Assembly: GCA_937899395.1 (NCBI GenBank)
Contig: CALBPU010000085.1
Span: forward strand, 1-21,355
Source of the DNA: an uncultured Fretibacterium sp.
Lineage (GTDB): Bacteria; Synergistota; Synergistia; Synergistales; Aminobacteriaceae
DNA length: 21,355 nt
Direction of reading: 5' to 3'
Shown: positions 1 to 5,708 of the stretch, piece after piece
How the letters are laid out: every line of letters starts with the position of its first letter
Position numbering within the stretch: the first letter of the stretch is position 1
Position numbers and translations under genes: made by a program
The notes under the pieces: generated by a model
What the model was told of the DNA's origin: nothing
Databases searched by the model: none
The model's input: the letters and a program-made list of their open reading frames with translations, nothing else

Positions 1-48
1 TTTAATAAAACACATAAGATTTGATGAAACAGTATTTTACAAATGTTA

Positions 49-71
49 TTCAAATTCCCCCGCCTCCACCA
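49..71 (+). other. att core: 3' end of ssrA (tmRNA)
   Basis: The stretch reads as the 3' end of a tmRNA. There is a T-loop TTCAAAT (49-55), the 3' arm of the T-stem TCCCC (56-60), the acceptor 3' strand CGCCTCC (61-67), A68 and CCA (69-71). The CTCCACCA ending is characteristic of tmRNA, and Bacillus tmRNA ends almost identically. The 5' arm of the T-stem is absent: 44-48 is TGTTA, where GGGGA would be needed. Only the 3' remnant is therefore present, which is what an attP, or an internal att of a tandem array, looks like when a phage integrates into ssrA. The P4-type integrase gene starts 186 bp away and fits this. Core boundaries are inferred. Confidence 0.65.
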
Positions 72-104
72 GACGATAATACGGTATAAACCGTTTGAAT
101 ATAA

Positions 105-127
105 AAAACCGCCCGTGAGGCGGTTTT
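105..127 (+). terminator. Rho-independent terminator after the ssrA remnant
   Basis: A perfect 9-bp stem, AAAACCGCC and GGCGGTTTT, closes a 5-nt loop (CGTGA) and ends in a T-run. It lies 34 bp after the CCA. After integration it could act as the replacement terminator for the reconstituted tmRNA gene. The A-run on the 5' side means it could also work on the minus strand, towards transcripts leaving the phage. Confidence 0.75.
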
Positions 128-182
128 CGTGCATTTTGGACTACATAACATAACATAGAAAAACGTCCATAGCTATATAATT

Positions 183-233
183 AACCGTACAAAGAACCGT
201 ACAAGGAAGATTTTTTGAAAATTTTTGTACGGT
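183..233. promoter_or_regulatory. Repeated sites upstream of int
   Basis: The 10-mer AACCGTACAA occurs twice in direct orientation (183-192 and 195-204, 12-nt period). Its core recurs inverted as TTGTACGGT at 225-233. A TATAAT-like -10 box (176-181) lies just upstream, without a convincing -35. The spacing suggests binding sites for Int (arm-type) or an excisionase/repressor controlling int. Which protein binds is not visible. Confidence 0.4.
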
Positions 234-256
234 CAAGAACGAAAGGAGTAGCTAAC

Positions 257-1411
257 ATGCTTACAGAGCTTGAAGTTAAAAACGCAAAGCCTCGCAACGT
301 AAGTTATATGATTCGAGACGAGCATGGATTGTATTTGAGAATTGACCCGTCAGGGTGTAAATATTTTATTTTCAGATACTGGGGAAATAAAAAGGAACAT
401 AAAATGTCGCTTGGTCCTTATCCTGAATTATCTCTCAAAGATGCGCGACTAAAACGTGATGAAATTCAAACGCAAAGGGCGAAAGGCGAAAGTATTTCAA
501 CACAATCCGAAAAAGTTCCGCAAATTTTTTCGGAAGTAGCAAGTGAGTGGCTAAAAACTCGCATGAAGGGCAGAGCTGAAAATTACCTTCGCACAATTCA
601 CTTCAGATTAAACAAGTATATTTTACCCGAACTTGGCGCAATGTCATTGAAAGAAATTGAAGCTCCTGATGTACTTCGTTTATGTCGAAAAATTGAAGAT
701 ACAGGGCATGAAGAAACGGCTCGCAGAGTTAAAACCGTTGTAGGGCAGATTTTCAGATTTGCCATTGCTTCAGGCTGGACAAAATATGATCCGACATCTG
801 CGCTGCTCGGTGCTTTAAGTCCGAGACGAAATAAACATTATGCGACACTGACCGACCCGTCAGAAATTTCAATTTTAATGAGAGCCATGAAAGCATATCC
901 GTACACTTTAATTCGTTGTGCTATGTTATTTTCGATTTACACTGCCGCTCGTCTGGGCGAGGTTCGTGCGGCTGAATGGTCTGAAATTAAAGGTGATACG
1001 TGGGATATTCCAGCCGGAAAAATGAAAATGAAACGCCGACACATAGTTCCGTTGTCGAGACAGGTAAAAGAAATTATTGAAGAATTGAGACCGTTGACAG
1101 GGAAAGGACGTTGGTTGTTCCCGACTCCGCGAGATAACGGAAAATGCATGTCTGAAAATGGAGTTCGCGTTGCTTTAAGGACAATCGGTTTTGCAAAGGA
1201 GCAAATCACTCCTCATGGCTTCCGAGCGATGTTTTCAACGATTGCGAATGAACACGGCTGGAATAGAGACGTGATTGAAAGACAGCTTGCACATGTCGAA
1301 GAAAATACAGTTAGAGGGGCATATAATCACGCCGAGTACATGCCCGAACGAATGAAAATCGTGCAGTGGTGGGCTGACTGGCTTGACGGATTAACTGACT
1401 CTCTGGCTTAA
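257..1411 (+). CDS. int: P4-type tyrosine site-specific integrase
   Basis: This 384-residue recombinase integrates and excises the phage at the adjacent ssrA-derived core. Residues 1-85 form the N-terminal DUF4102-type arm-binding domain. About 90-185 form the core-binding SAM-like domain, and the rest is the catalytic domain. Catalytic residues seen: R232 in TAARLGEV, a lysine in KMKMKRRHIVPL (K257 or K259), H320 and R323 in HGFRAMFS, H346 in QLAHVE, and nucleophile Y356 in VRGAYNHAEY. The C-terminal QWWADWL is typical of P4/CP4-57 integrases. The ATG at 257 was chosen because GGAG lies 8 nt upstream; a TTG at 215 in the same frame has no ribosome site. It is the only large gene besides hicAB on the plus strand. 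Its 3' end overlaps an antisense gene remnant. Confidence 0.95.
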   Translation: MLTELEVKNAKPRNVSYMIRDEHGLYLRIDPSGCKYFIFRYWGNKKEHKMSLGPYPELSLKDARLKRDEIQTQRAKGESISTQSEKVPQIFSEVASEWLKTRMKGRAENYLRTIHFRLNKYILPELGAMSLKEIEAPDVLRLCRKIEDTGHEETARRVKTVVGQIFRFAIASGWTKYDPTSALLGALSPRRNKHYATLTDPSEISILMRAMKAYPYTLIRCAMLFSIYTAARLGEVRAAEWSEIKGDTWDIPAGKMKMKRRHIVPLSRQVKEIIEELRPLTGKGRWLFPTPRDNGKCMSENGVRVALRTIGFAKEQITPHGFRAMFSTIANEHGWNRDVIERQLAHVEENTVRGAYNHAEYMPERMKIVQWWADWLDGLTDSLA

Positions 1412-1706
1412 AAACAAGCCTGAAAGATTCCTCAAATGACTTTTTAAGAATTTTTTTGTCAAAGCCGAATTTTTCATAGCCGTCCGAAATGATTGAAAAA
1501 TAGTAATCACTCGGCAACGGACGCGCCCTACGCGCTTCAACTGCTTCAGGTGTCATAATGTAAACCATAGCGGTTATTTCGCCTAAGTCTTCACCGTCAA
1601 GCGATGTAACCGCGACTTTCAGATTTTTTTTGACGTAGAACTTCGGGAAGCCTTCGTAGCGGTCAAGATTTTTTTCATCCTGCTTTGAGATTTTCCAAAC
1701 AAGCAC
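1311..1706 (-). pseudogene. AIG2/gamma-glutamylcyclotransferase-like C-terminal fragment
   Basis: The open frame (131 codons from a GTG) begins in the middle of a GGCT/AIG2-like fold: LVWKIS, then DRYEGFPKFYVKK, then PSDYYFSIISDGY and GFD. These match the C-terminal half of that family. The N-terminal half, with the YGSN substrate-binding loop, is missing, and the frame is closed by a stop within the end of the holin gene. The GTG has no ribosome binding site. The last 34 or so codons run antisense through the 3' end of int and do not look like part of the fold. I read this as a gene cut at both ends, probably by recombination at the int-proximal junction. Intact members are sometimes encoded near phage lysis genes, so an intact relative may sit here in sister phages. 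Confidence 0.6.
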
Positions 1707-1719
1707 GGGAGTTTTGAAA

Positions 1720-2160
1720 TTAGTTATTTTTGAGGTTGTTTGTTAGTTTTTTTTCATTTTCATTCTTACTCATATTATCTTCGGTAAAAGCTAAAAATTT
1801 ACCGTGAAGAAATTTCGGAATTTTAACCCCTAATTTGTCAGCGTTACTGATTATGCTGATCCCCTCATTGCCGATATAAAATAAACATACAGCGGCTTTG
1901 AATGCTTCGGAGTTTCCTGTCAGCTGGTCGATTAAATGAGCTACTGCAACGAGAAAAAACATAACAACCTTGCGGGCTATTCCCCTGAACCCGATTGAAC
2001 TTGAAAGTTTACGTTCAACTCCTGCCCTAATGATGCCAGTTATGTAGTCAATGACTGTGCAGGCTATAAGAACTTTGACGAAACCGTCCAGTCCGCCGAA
2101 AAGCCATCCGGCAAGTCCTACCATGCTCGCTATTAAAAATTCAGAAATTTCGTCATTCAT
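1720..2160 (-). CDS. Phage holin, TcdE/phi29-holin family
   Basis: This 146-residue membrane protein forms the lysis pore that releases or activates the endolysin. Hydrophobic segments are visible at about 8-23, 27-44, 64-80 and 88-105. VIDYITGIIRAG and LSSSIGFRGIARK are typical of the toxin-secretion/phage-lysis holin family. The C-terminus is charged and Asn/Lys-rich (about 127-146), as in holins. Its ATG shares one base with the stop of the endolysin gene (TAATG), which indicates translational coupling. The order endolysin then holin is the reverse of many cassettes but is not rare. Confidence 0.88.
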   Translation of the reverse strand: MNDEISEFLIASMVGLAGWLFGGLDGFVKVLIACTVIDYITGIIRAGVERKLSSSIGFRGIARKVVMFFLVAVAHLIDQLTGNSEAFKAAVCLFYIGNEGISIISNADKLGVKIPKFLHGKFLAFTEDNMSKNENEKKLTNNLKNN

Positions 2161-2732
2161 TAAGTTACACCTGCTTCCCGTGCCATTTCGTCAGCTCGCC
2201 TCATCCAGCCTTTGAGAAAAACTTTTTGAGCCGGATTACGGGCAACAATTTTCTCGTAATATTTTTGCCGCTGGTTATAAATGGCTTTCGCAAGTTTTTG
2301 AGGTTCACATGCTTTAAGAGCCGAAAAAGTTTTAGGGCCGAATTTTCCGTCAACGACAACCGACTGACGGCAATCGATTACAGCTCGCTGTAAAATTGAA
2401 GCAAAACCGCCGTGATTTATGCAACAGTCCAAACAACAAAGCGCAACAGGAAATTCAAGCTCTTCCCATTTGTATCTGTCCCAAAAATTCTTCTTGTAAA
2501 TCAATTTTGCTTCGTCAACCGTCAACTTACAAATATCGTCATGAGCAACAATACCGCCTTTGTGTGCAGTTTTAAGAGTAGCCCAAGTTACACCGTAAGC
2601 AGTCGCACCGCCTAAATCGGCTTTTGCTGCTCCTTTTATTACAGGCCGTCCGTTGACGATTGTGAAATTTCTGCCACCCTCCCATTTCAGAGAAAAGGCT
2701 ATTGCGCGGTCAAATTTTTCTTGTGCGTTCAT
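2160..2732 (-). CDS. Endolysin, GH108-family muramidase
   Basis: This 190-residue lysozyme-like enzyme should cleave the glycan backbone of peptidoglycan during lysis. The N-terminal domain has the hallmark WEGG motif with presumed catalytic E18. It is followed by DLGGATAYGVTWATL (about 39-53), the TxYG region of GH108. The C-terminal part (about 110-190, with VDGKFGPKTFSAL) matches the predicted peptidoglycan-binding domain that accompanies it. There is no signal peptide, so export depends on the holin. An AAGGAG site precedes the ATG, and the start overlaps the upstream stop by 4 nt (ATGA). The Cys-rich segment ALCCLDCC lies in the middle. Confidence 0.88.
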   Translation of the reverse strand: MNAQEKFDRAIAFSLKWEGGRNFTIVNGRPVIKGAAKADLGGATAYGVTWATLKTAHKGGIVAHDDICKLTVDEAKLIYKKNFWDRYKWEELEFPVALCCLDCCINHGGFASILQRAVIDCRQSVVVDGKFGPKTFSALKACEPQKLAKAIYNQRQKYYEKIVARNPAQKVFLKGWMRRADEMAREAGVT

Positions 2733-3028
2733 GATTTTTTCTCCTTCGGGTCTTCGATTTCAGCGGCTAATTCCTGCGCCTGTTGCTCCGTGAGTTCTTT
2801 CAGCTCTCCGAAATTATGTCTTGCAAATTCATTTAATTTTTCGCACGCTTTATCGACAATCAGCCCTATAACAATATCGTCAGCCCATTCGAGATAAGAC
2901 GGGAGCGTTATCATGTCGTCTAATTTTTTGACAACCGCCTCTTTTTTCTCTGCTCCGCTTTTGCCGTGTAAATTTTTTTCAGCCCAAAGAACTTGCTCAA
3001 TGGCAAATTTTTTGACTTCTTCAAACAT
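2729..3028 (-). CDS. Small phage protein, possibly LLH-type holin accessory
   Basis: This is a 99-residue acidic-to-mixed helical protein of uncertain function. The start MFEEVKKF was chosen because GGAGG lies 7-8 nt before that ATG; an ATG six codons upstream would put the ribosome site inside the gene. Features: KSGAEKKEAVVKKLDDMI, then YLEWADDIVIGLIVDKAC, a weakly hydrophobic stretch, then a charged Glu/Lys tail. The layout resembles the Holin_LLH-like small proteins found beside phage lysins, but the hydrophobic segment is short. It is the first gene after the terminator at 3045-3084 and is coupled to the endolysin by an ATGA overlap, so it probably belongs to the lysis cassette. Confidence 0.65.
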   Translation of the reverse strand: MFEEVKKFAIEQVLWAEKNLHGKSGAEKKEAVVKKLDDMITLPSYLEWADDIVIGLIVDKACEKLNEFARHNFGELKELTEQQAQELAAEIEDPKEKKS

Positions 3029-3044
3029 TTTCGTGCCTCCATAC

Positions 3045-3084
3045 AAAAAAACAGGGAGCCTTCCAAAATATGAAAAGCTCCCTG
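3045..3084 (-). terminator. Rho-independent terminator between fibre/DGR and lysis genes
   Basis: On the minus strand, CAGGGAGC (3084-3077) and GCTCCCTG (3059-3052) form an 8-bp GC-rich stem. A 17-nt loop separates the arms and seven Ts follow (3051-3045). The hairpin separates the tail/DGR transcript from the lysis cassette, so lysis genes depend on read-through or antitermination, or on a promoter I cannot identify. Confidence 0.75.
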
Positions 3085-3104
3085 AAAAAGTTAATTGAAA
3101 CGTT

Positions 3105-3248
3105 CTATTCGCCTAAAATTCCATGACCTGTGATGGTCTGAAACTCGTTTGCTGTGATCCAGTTCTTGGCTACAGCCTCACGGACTTTGTCTTCGCTCCA
3201 AATGCCTTTGTCGAAAAACTCTTTGACTTCTGCGAAATGTTTACTCAT
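3105..3248 (-). CDS. XkdX-like small phage protein
   Basis: A 47-residue gene starting MSKHFAEVKEFFDKGIWSED and ending ITGHGILGE. A GGAGG site lies 7 nt before the ATG. The pattern of a short amphipathic N-terminus, a W, then VREAVAKNWITANEFQTITG matches the XkdX family (about 40-50 residues, xKxxVxxAVxxGxITxxxYxxITG). These genes lie after tail-fibre genes in many Bacillota phages and PBSX-like elements. Their role is unknown. The position here, just after the fibre/DGR block and before lysis, is the usual one. Confidence 0.8.
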   Translation of the reverse strand: MSKHFAEVKEFFDKGIWSEDKVREAVAKNWITANEFQTITGHGILGE

Positions 3249-3264
3249 GATTTTTCCTCCTTCC

Positions 3265-3624
3265 TTATAACTCATAGCCGGTCATCATCGAAACATAAGC
3301 TACAGTGCCTTTTAACTGTGCCATTTCGAGTTCAGCCGCAGGAATATCCCTAAGCACGAAATAATAGCCTTCGGGCATTCCGTGCGTTTCCTGCGTGTAA
3401 TGGGCGAGCTGTACAAGCTCCATCTGACCGTGTTCGCCGATAAGTCCGGCCTCGTCTGCGTCTTTGTCTCCGCTGATAACAACGTGGGCAAGTTTGCCCT
3501 TGAAAGTTTCCGCTGAAATTTCGTTCTGACTCACGAAGTTGTTTCCGTTGAGTTCCAGTCCGGCGAGCTGTGTTCCATCAGCCAGCGTAATCTCGAATGT
3601 GTTTTTCTTTTCTTCTTTTGCCAT
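3265..3624 (-). CDS. Unknown phage protein downstream of the DGR reverse transcriptase
   Basis: This 119-residue acidic protein begins MAKEEKKNTFEITLADGTQL and ends AYVSMMTGYEL. A GGGAGGAAACC ribosome site lies close before the ATG. The opening, ADGTQLAGLELNGNNFVS, looks like a small beta-rich domain of the kind seen next to phage fibre genes. I recognise no named family. The first 94 nt overlap the 3' end of the reverse transcriptase gene in another frame, so the two are tightly linked. It sits between the reverse transcriptase and the XkdX-like gene. It could be a structural or fibre-assembly protein; this is inference. Confidence 0.7.
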   Translation of the reverse strand: MAKEEKKNTFEITLADGTQLAGLELNGNNFVSQNEISAETFKGKLAHVVISGDKDADEAGLIGEHGQMELVQLAHYTQETHGMPEGYYFVLRDIPAAELEMAQLKGTVAYVSMMTGYEL

Positions 3625-4793
3625 TTTGGTTTCCTCCCAAATAATGAAATATAAAGTTCTGACATATTGAAAATTTGCCGATGCGACATCCTTTTATAGT
3701 TGCCGCAAATCCAGCCCTTGAAAATATTTTCTACTTCGTCATATGTAATTCGTCCGGCATCTAAAAGTCTTTTGTATGCCTTGAGCTTGCGTCGTTCACG
3801 GGTAATCGATTTCGGATTTATTTTGCGGATTACTCTGCCTGTTTCCGTGAGACTGTATCCGTTCTGTAAGTGTCGATAAAAGCCCGATAATTTTACAATT
3901 CTGCTTTTACGCTCATTGATTATGATCCCGAAATTTTTTGCAATGGCTCTGAAACCGTCAAGAAGATTTTTCAGCGTCTCGCGGTCTGGTGCGATCGCAT
4001 AAAAATCGTCAGTGTATCTCCCGTAGCCGTGAATCCCTGAAACAATTTTTGCAAAATTATCCAGCCGGAACGGGAAAATAATTCCGATGTTTTGTGAAGT
4101 TTGATTGCCGATGTCAACACCTTTATTCAGAAATTTTTGCCCTGTTAAAAGTTTTTCATCAACGCCAAAATTGAGCATTGCGTCAACTTTCGTTGTGTAC
4201 ATTGCTCTAATTTCTGCGTCAGAAAACCGACTGACATCAACCCGAAACGTCTCAAAAATTCCCGTTAAAATTTTCCACGCCATTCGTAACTCTTCAGAAT
4301 CAAAATTTGAACGCCGCAAGAAATGCGCCAAAATTTTCGAGCAAATATCATGGCGAATATTAGCGTAATATCCCGAAAAATCTCCAAGCAGAATGTATCC
4401 GTCATTCGTCCTGTGCTGTTTGAAATAATCTCGCAGGTGCTTTTCAAAACGTTTGCGGTGAAAACTTACGCCCTTGCCCTTTTGCGATGCGCCGTTATCG
4501 TGAATCAAAAATCTCTGCAAAGCCGGCGTTAAAATTTCATCACAAACCATGTGATTGACTACTTTGTCAACCATTGCATTATTCGTAACGAAGCGTGTTT
4601 TGCCACGCTCGCTCAAAACAAATTTATTTCCAGGTGCGGGTTTATAAGTTCCATTGAGCAAAGACTCTTGCAACATCGCCGTGTATAACAAGTGATTAAC
4701 CTGATATAGCTGCGTTACATATCTGTTTCGATCACCGCTTTTTATGGCAAGCCGCATAGCCTCGTAAATTACATTAGCGTCATAAAAAATCAC
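3531..4793 (-). CDS. DGR reverse transcriptase
   Basis: This 420-residue RNA-directed DNA polymerase copies the TR RNA into adenine-mutated cDNA that replaces the VR. Motifs visible: GKTRFV (64-69), GASQKGKGVSFHRKR (101-115), motif A LLGDFSGYYANI with catalytic D138, motif 4 IGNQTSQ (228-234), which is the form typical of DGR reverse transcriptases, and the catalytic YTDD (260-263) in place of the more common YMDD/YVDD. A basic thumb-like region follows (RERRKLKAYKRL). There is no maturase or endonuclease domain, so it is not a group II intron protein. The start is GTG at 4793 with AAGGAGGT upstream; the ribosome site lies within the DGR RNA spacer. The last 30 codons, including a basic WQKKKRKTHSRLR segment, overlap the next gene. 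Confidence 0.95.
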   Translation of the reverse strand: MIFYDANVIYEAMRLAIKSGDRNRYVTQLYQVNHLLYTAMLQESLLNGTYKPAPGNKFVLSERGKTRFVTNNAMVDKVVNHMVCDEILTPALQRFLIHDNGASQKGKGVSFHRKRFEKHLRDYFKQHRTNDGYILLGDFSGYYANIRHDICSKILAHFLRRSNFDSEELRMAWKILTGIFETFRVDVSRFSDAEIRAMYTTKVDAMLNFGVDEKLLTGQKFLNKGVDIGNQTSQNIGIIFPFRLDNFAKIVSGIHGYGRYTDDFYAIAPDRETLKNLLDGFRAIAKNFGIIINERKSRIVKLSGFYRHLQNGYSLTETGRVIRKINPKSITRERRKLKAYKRLLDAGRITYDEVENIFKGWICGNYKRMSHRQIFNMSELYISLFGRKPKWQKKKRKTHSRLRWLMEHSSPDWNSTETTS

Positions 4794-5080
4794 GTAAAAA
4801 AAGACCTCCTTCGCCTCTAAAAGGAAAGTCTAAACCACCTGCGCCGTACAACCAAGAGGCCGGACGCTAAAGTCCCAGTCGTAACTGTACTTAGATGATT
4901 GGCATTTATCAGGCGATTAACCTGAAAGGATGTCCCTTCCTTCCCTTAACCTGCACGTGAGATTTCCACTCAAAGTTGTGCAGGAAGTGAATCCGGGCGA
5001 ACGCCATTGGCATTGGACGCGTTATTGTAGTTGCAATTACCGTTATTGTTGACATTGGCGAAATACGCCGCCGAAACGAC
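4794..5080 (-). ncRNA. DGR template RNA (TR plus spacer)
   Basis: No protein gene fits the 314 bp between the accessory gene and the reverse transcriptase. It holds the TR (5080-4991) followed by a spacer of about 200 nt that reaches the reverse transcriptase start. In characterised DGRs the RNA spanning the TR and this spacer is both template and primer. Structure is visible: CCTGCAC (4950-4956) pairs with GTGCAGG (4978-4984), with an inner TGAG/CTCA pair (4958-4961 and 4969-4972), immediately after the TR. A second small stem, TCAGG/CCTGA (4909-4913 and 4921-4925), follows. Transcript ends are inferred. Confidence 0.75.
4991..5080 (-). repeat. DGR template repeat (TR)
   Basis: This 90-bp repeat aligns without gaps to 5724-5813 (offset 733). 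In coding orientation it reads as 30 codons, ten of which are AAC or AAT, the codons that give the widest residue range when adenines are changed. The differences from the VR are at plus-strand positions 4992, 5008, 5026, 5031, 5037, 5043, 5044, 5050, 5056 and 5064. Each is a T here, that is, an A in the coding TR. The other 67 non-adenine bases are identical. The shared GC-rich end GGCGTTCGCCCGG (plus 4993-5005) is the IMH*-like end. Confidence 0.97.
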
Positions 5081-5107
5081 TGCAAGAGACACCCTAAATT
5101 TTTAGAT

Positions 5108-5623
5108 TCACGCTTTTTGCGGATTATCTTTCAGTTCCTTCAAAAAGCGGTTATCTGCTTGTCTTACGCTTTTAATTTTCTTGAATAACGTTTCAATTTC
5201 CAACACGAGAGCTGTAAATTTATTTTTATCAGCATAAATGGCTTCTGCGATATACTGCAATTCGTCCTGCAAAACATTGCAAGCCGCCATAGCTCTGTCC
5301 ATATAAACTCTCCGCTCTGTGTACTCACTCATGTAAGTCGGCCAAATCGTGTTTGCAGTCCGTAAACTTCCCGTCAGTTCTGCACCTTTAACGGCTACGG
5401 TTCGGCATTCTTCCTTTATGAGCCAAGATTTAAAACGTTCCTCGCGCATGCTTTCTTTCGCTTCCAGAATTTCTTCATCGGTCATAGCTTTTGCCAAATT
5501 TTCTTCAAGATTTTCGAGACGTTTCTGAGACTGTAAAGCTAACACTTTAAGCACTTCTGTAACTTTTTTCCGTACGATAAGTGCGCCCCCTAATGCCTCA
5601 AAACTTTCATTCTTCTTTGACAA
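5108..5623 (-). CDS. DGR accessory protein (Avd-like, helical)
   Basis: This 171-residue, strongly helical, charged protein lies exactly where the accessory variability determinant is found, between target and TR. Avd binds reverse transcriptase and template RNA and is needed for cDNA synthesis in the Bordetella phage DGR. Here the protein is longer than classical Avd (about 125-130 residues). Residues 1-80 form a long Lys/Glu-rich helix. The conserved-looking core is SLRTANTIWPTYMSEYTERR (86-105), then CNVLQDELQYIAEAI (115-129) and IKSVRQADNRFLKEL (150-164). From memory, similar cores occur beside reverse transcriptases in other gut-phage DGRs. The start is TTG at 5623 with AGGAGG 7 nt upstream. 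The function is inferred mainly from position and fold. Confidence 0.72.
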   Translation of the reverse strand: MSKKNESFEALGGALIVRKKVTEVLKVLALQSQKRLENLEENLAKAMTDEEILEAKESMREERFKSWLIKEECRTVAVKGAELTGSLRTANTIWPTYMSEYTERRVYMDRAMAACNVLQDELQYIAEAIYADKNKFTALVLEIETLFKKIKSVRQADNRFLKELKDNPQKA

Positions 5624-5674
5624 AATTTAACCTCCTAAAAAAAATACTAAAAAGCTCTATCACTGTCAACCGTA

Positions 5675-5703
5675 AATCTGCCGGACATAAAGTCCGCCAG
5701 ATT
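5675..5703 (-). other. Hairpin downstream of the VR (DGR target-recognition candidate)
   Basis: AATCTGCCGGAC (5675-5686) and GTCCGCCAGATT (5692-5703) form a 12-bp inverted repeat with one mismatch and a 5-nt loop. It begins 5 bp after the target stop codon and 20 bp from the GC-rich end of the VR. It has no T-run, so it is a poor terminator. DNA hairpins or cruciforms just downstream of the VR are known to promote retrohoming in DGRs. Confidence 0.65.
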
Positions 5704-5708
5704 ACTGA

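Noticed and set aside
1..71. A complete tRNA or tmRNA gene
   Set aside because: No 5' T-stem arm, anticodon arm or tmRNA body is seen upstream. Only the T-loop, 3' T-stem, acceptor strand and CCA are present.
3123..3353. Plus-strand 76-codon frame
   Set aside because: Runs antisense to the XkdX-like gene and the end of the 119-residue gene. No ribosome site and no recognisable pattern.
3531..4793. Group II intron or retron reverse transcriptase
   Set aside because: No maturase X or HNH domain and no intron ends or msr/msd layout. The IGNQTSQ motif and an adjacent TR/VR pair identify a DGR.
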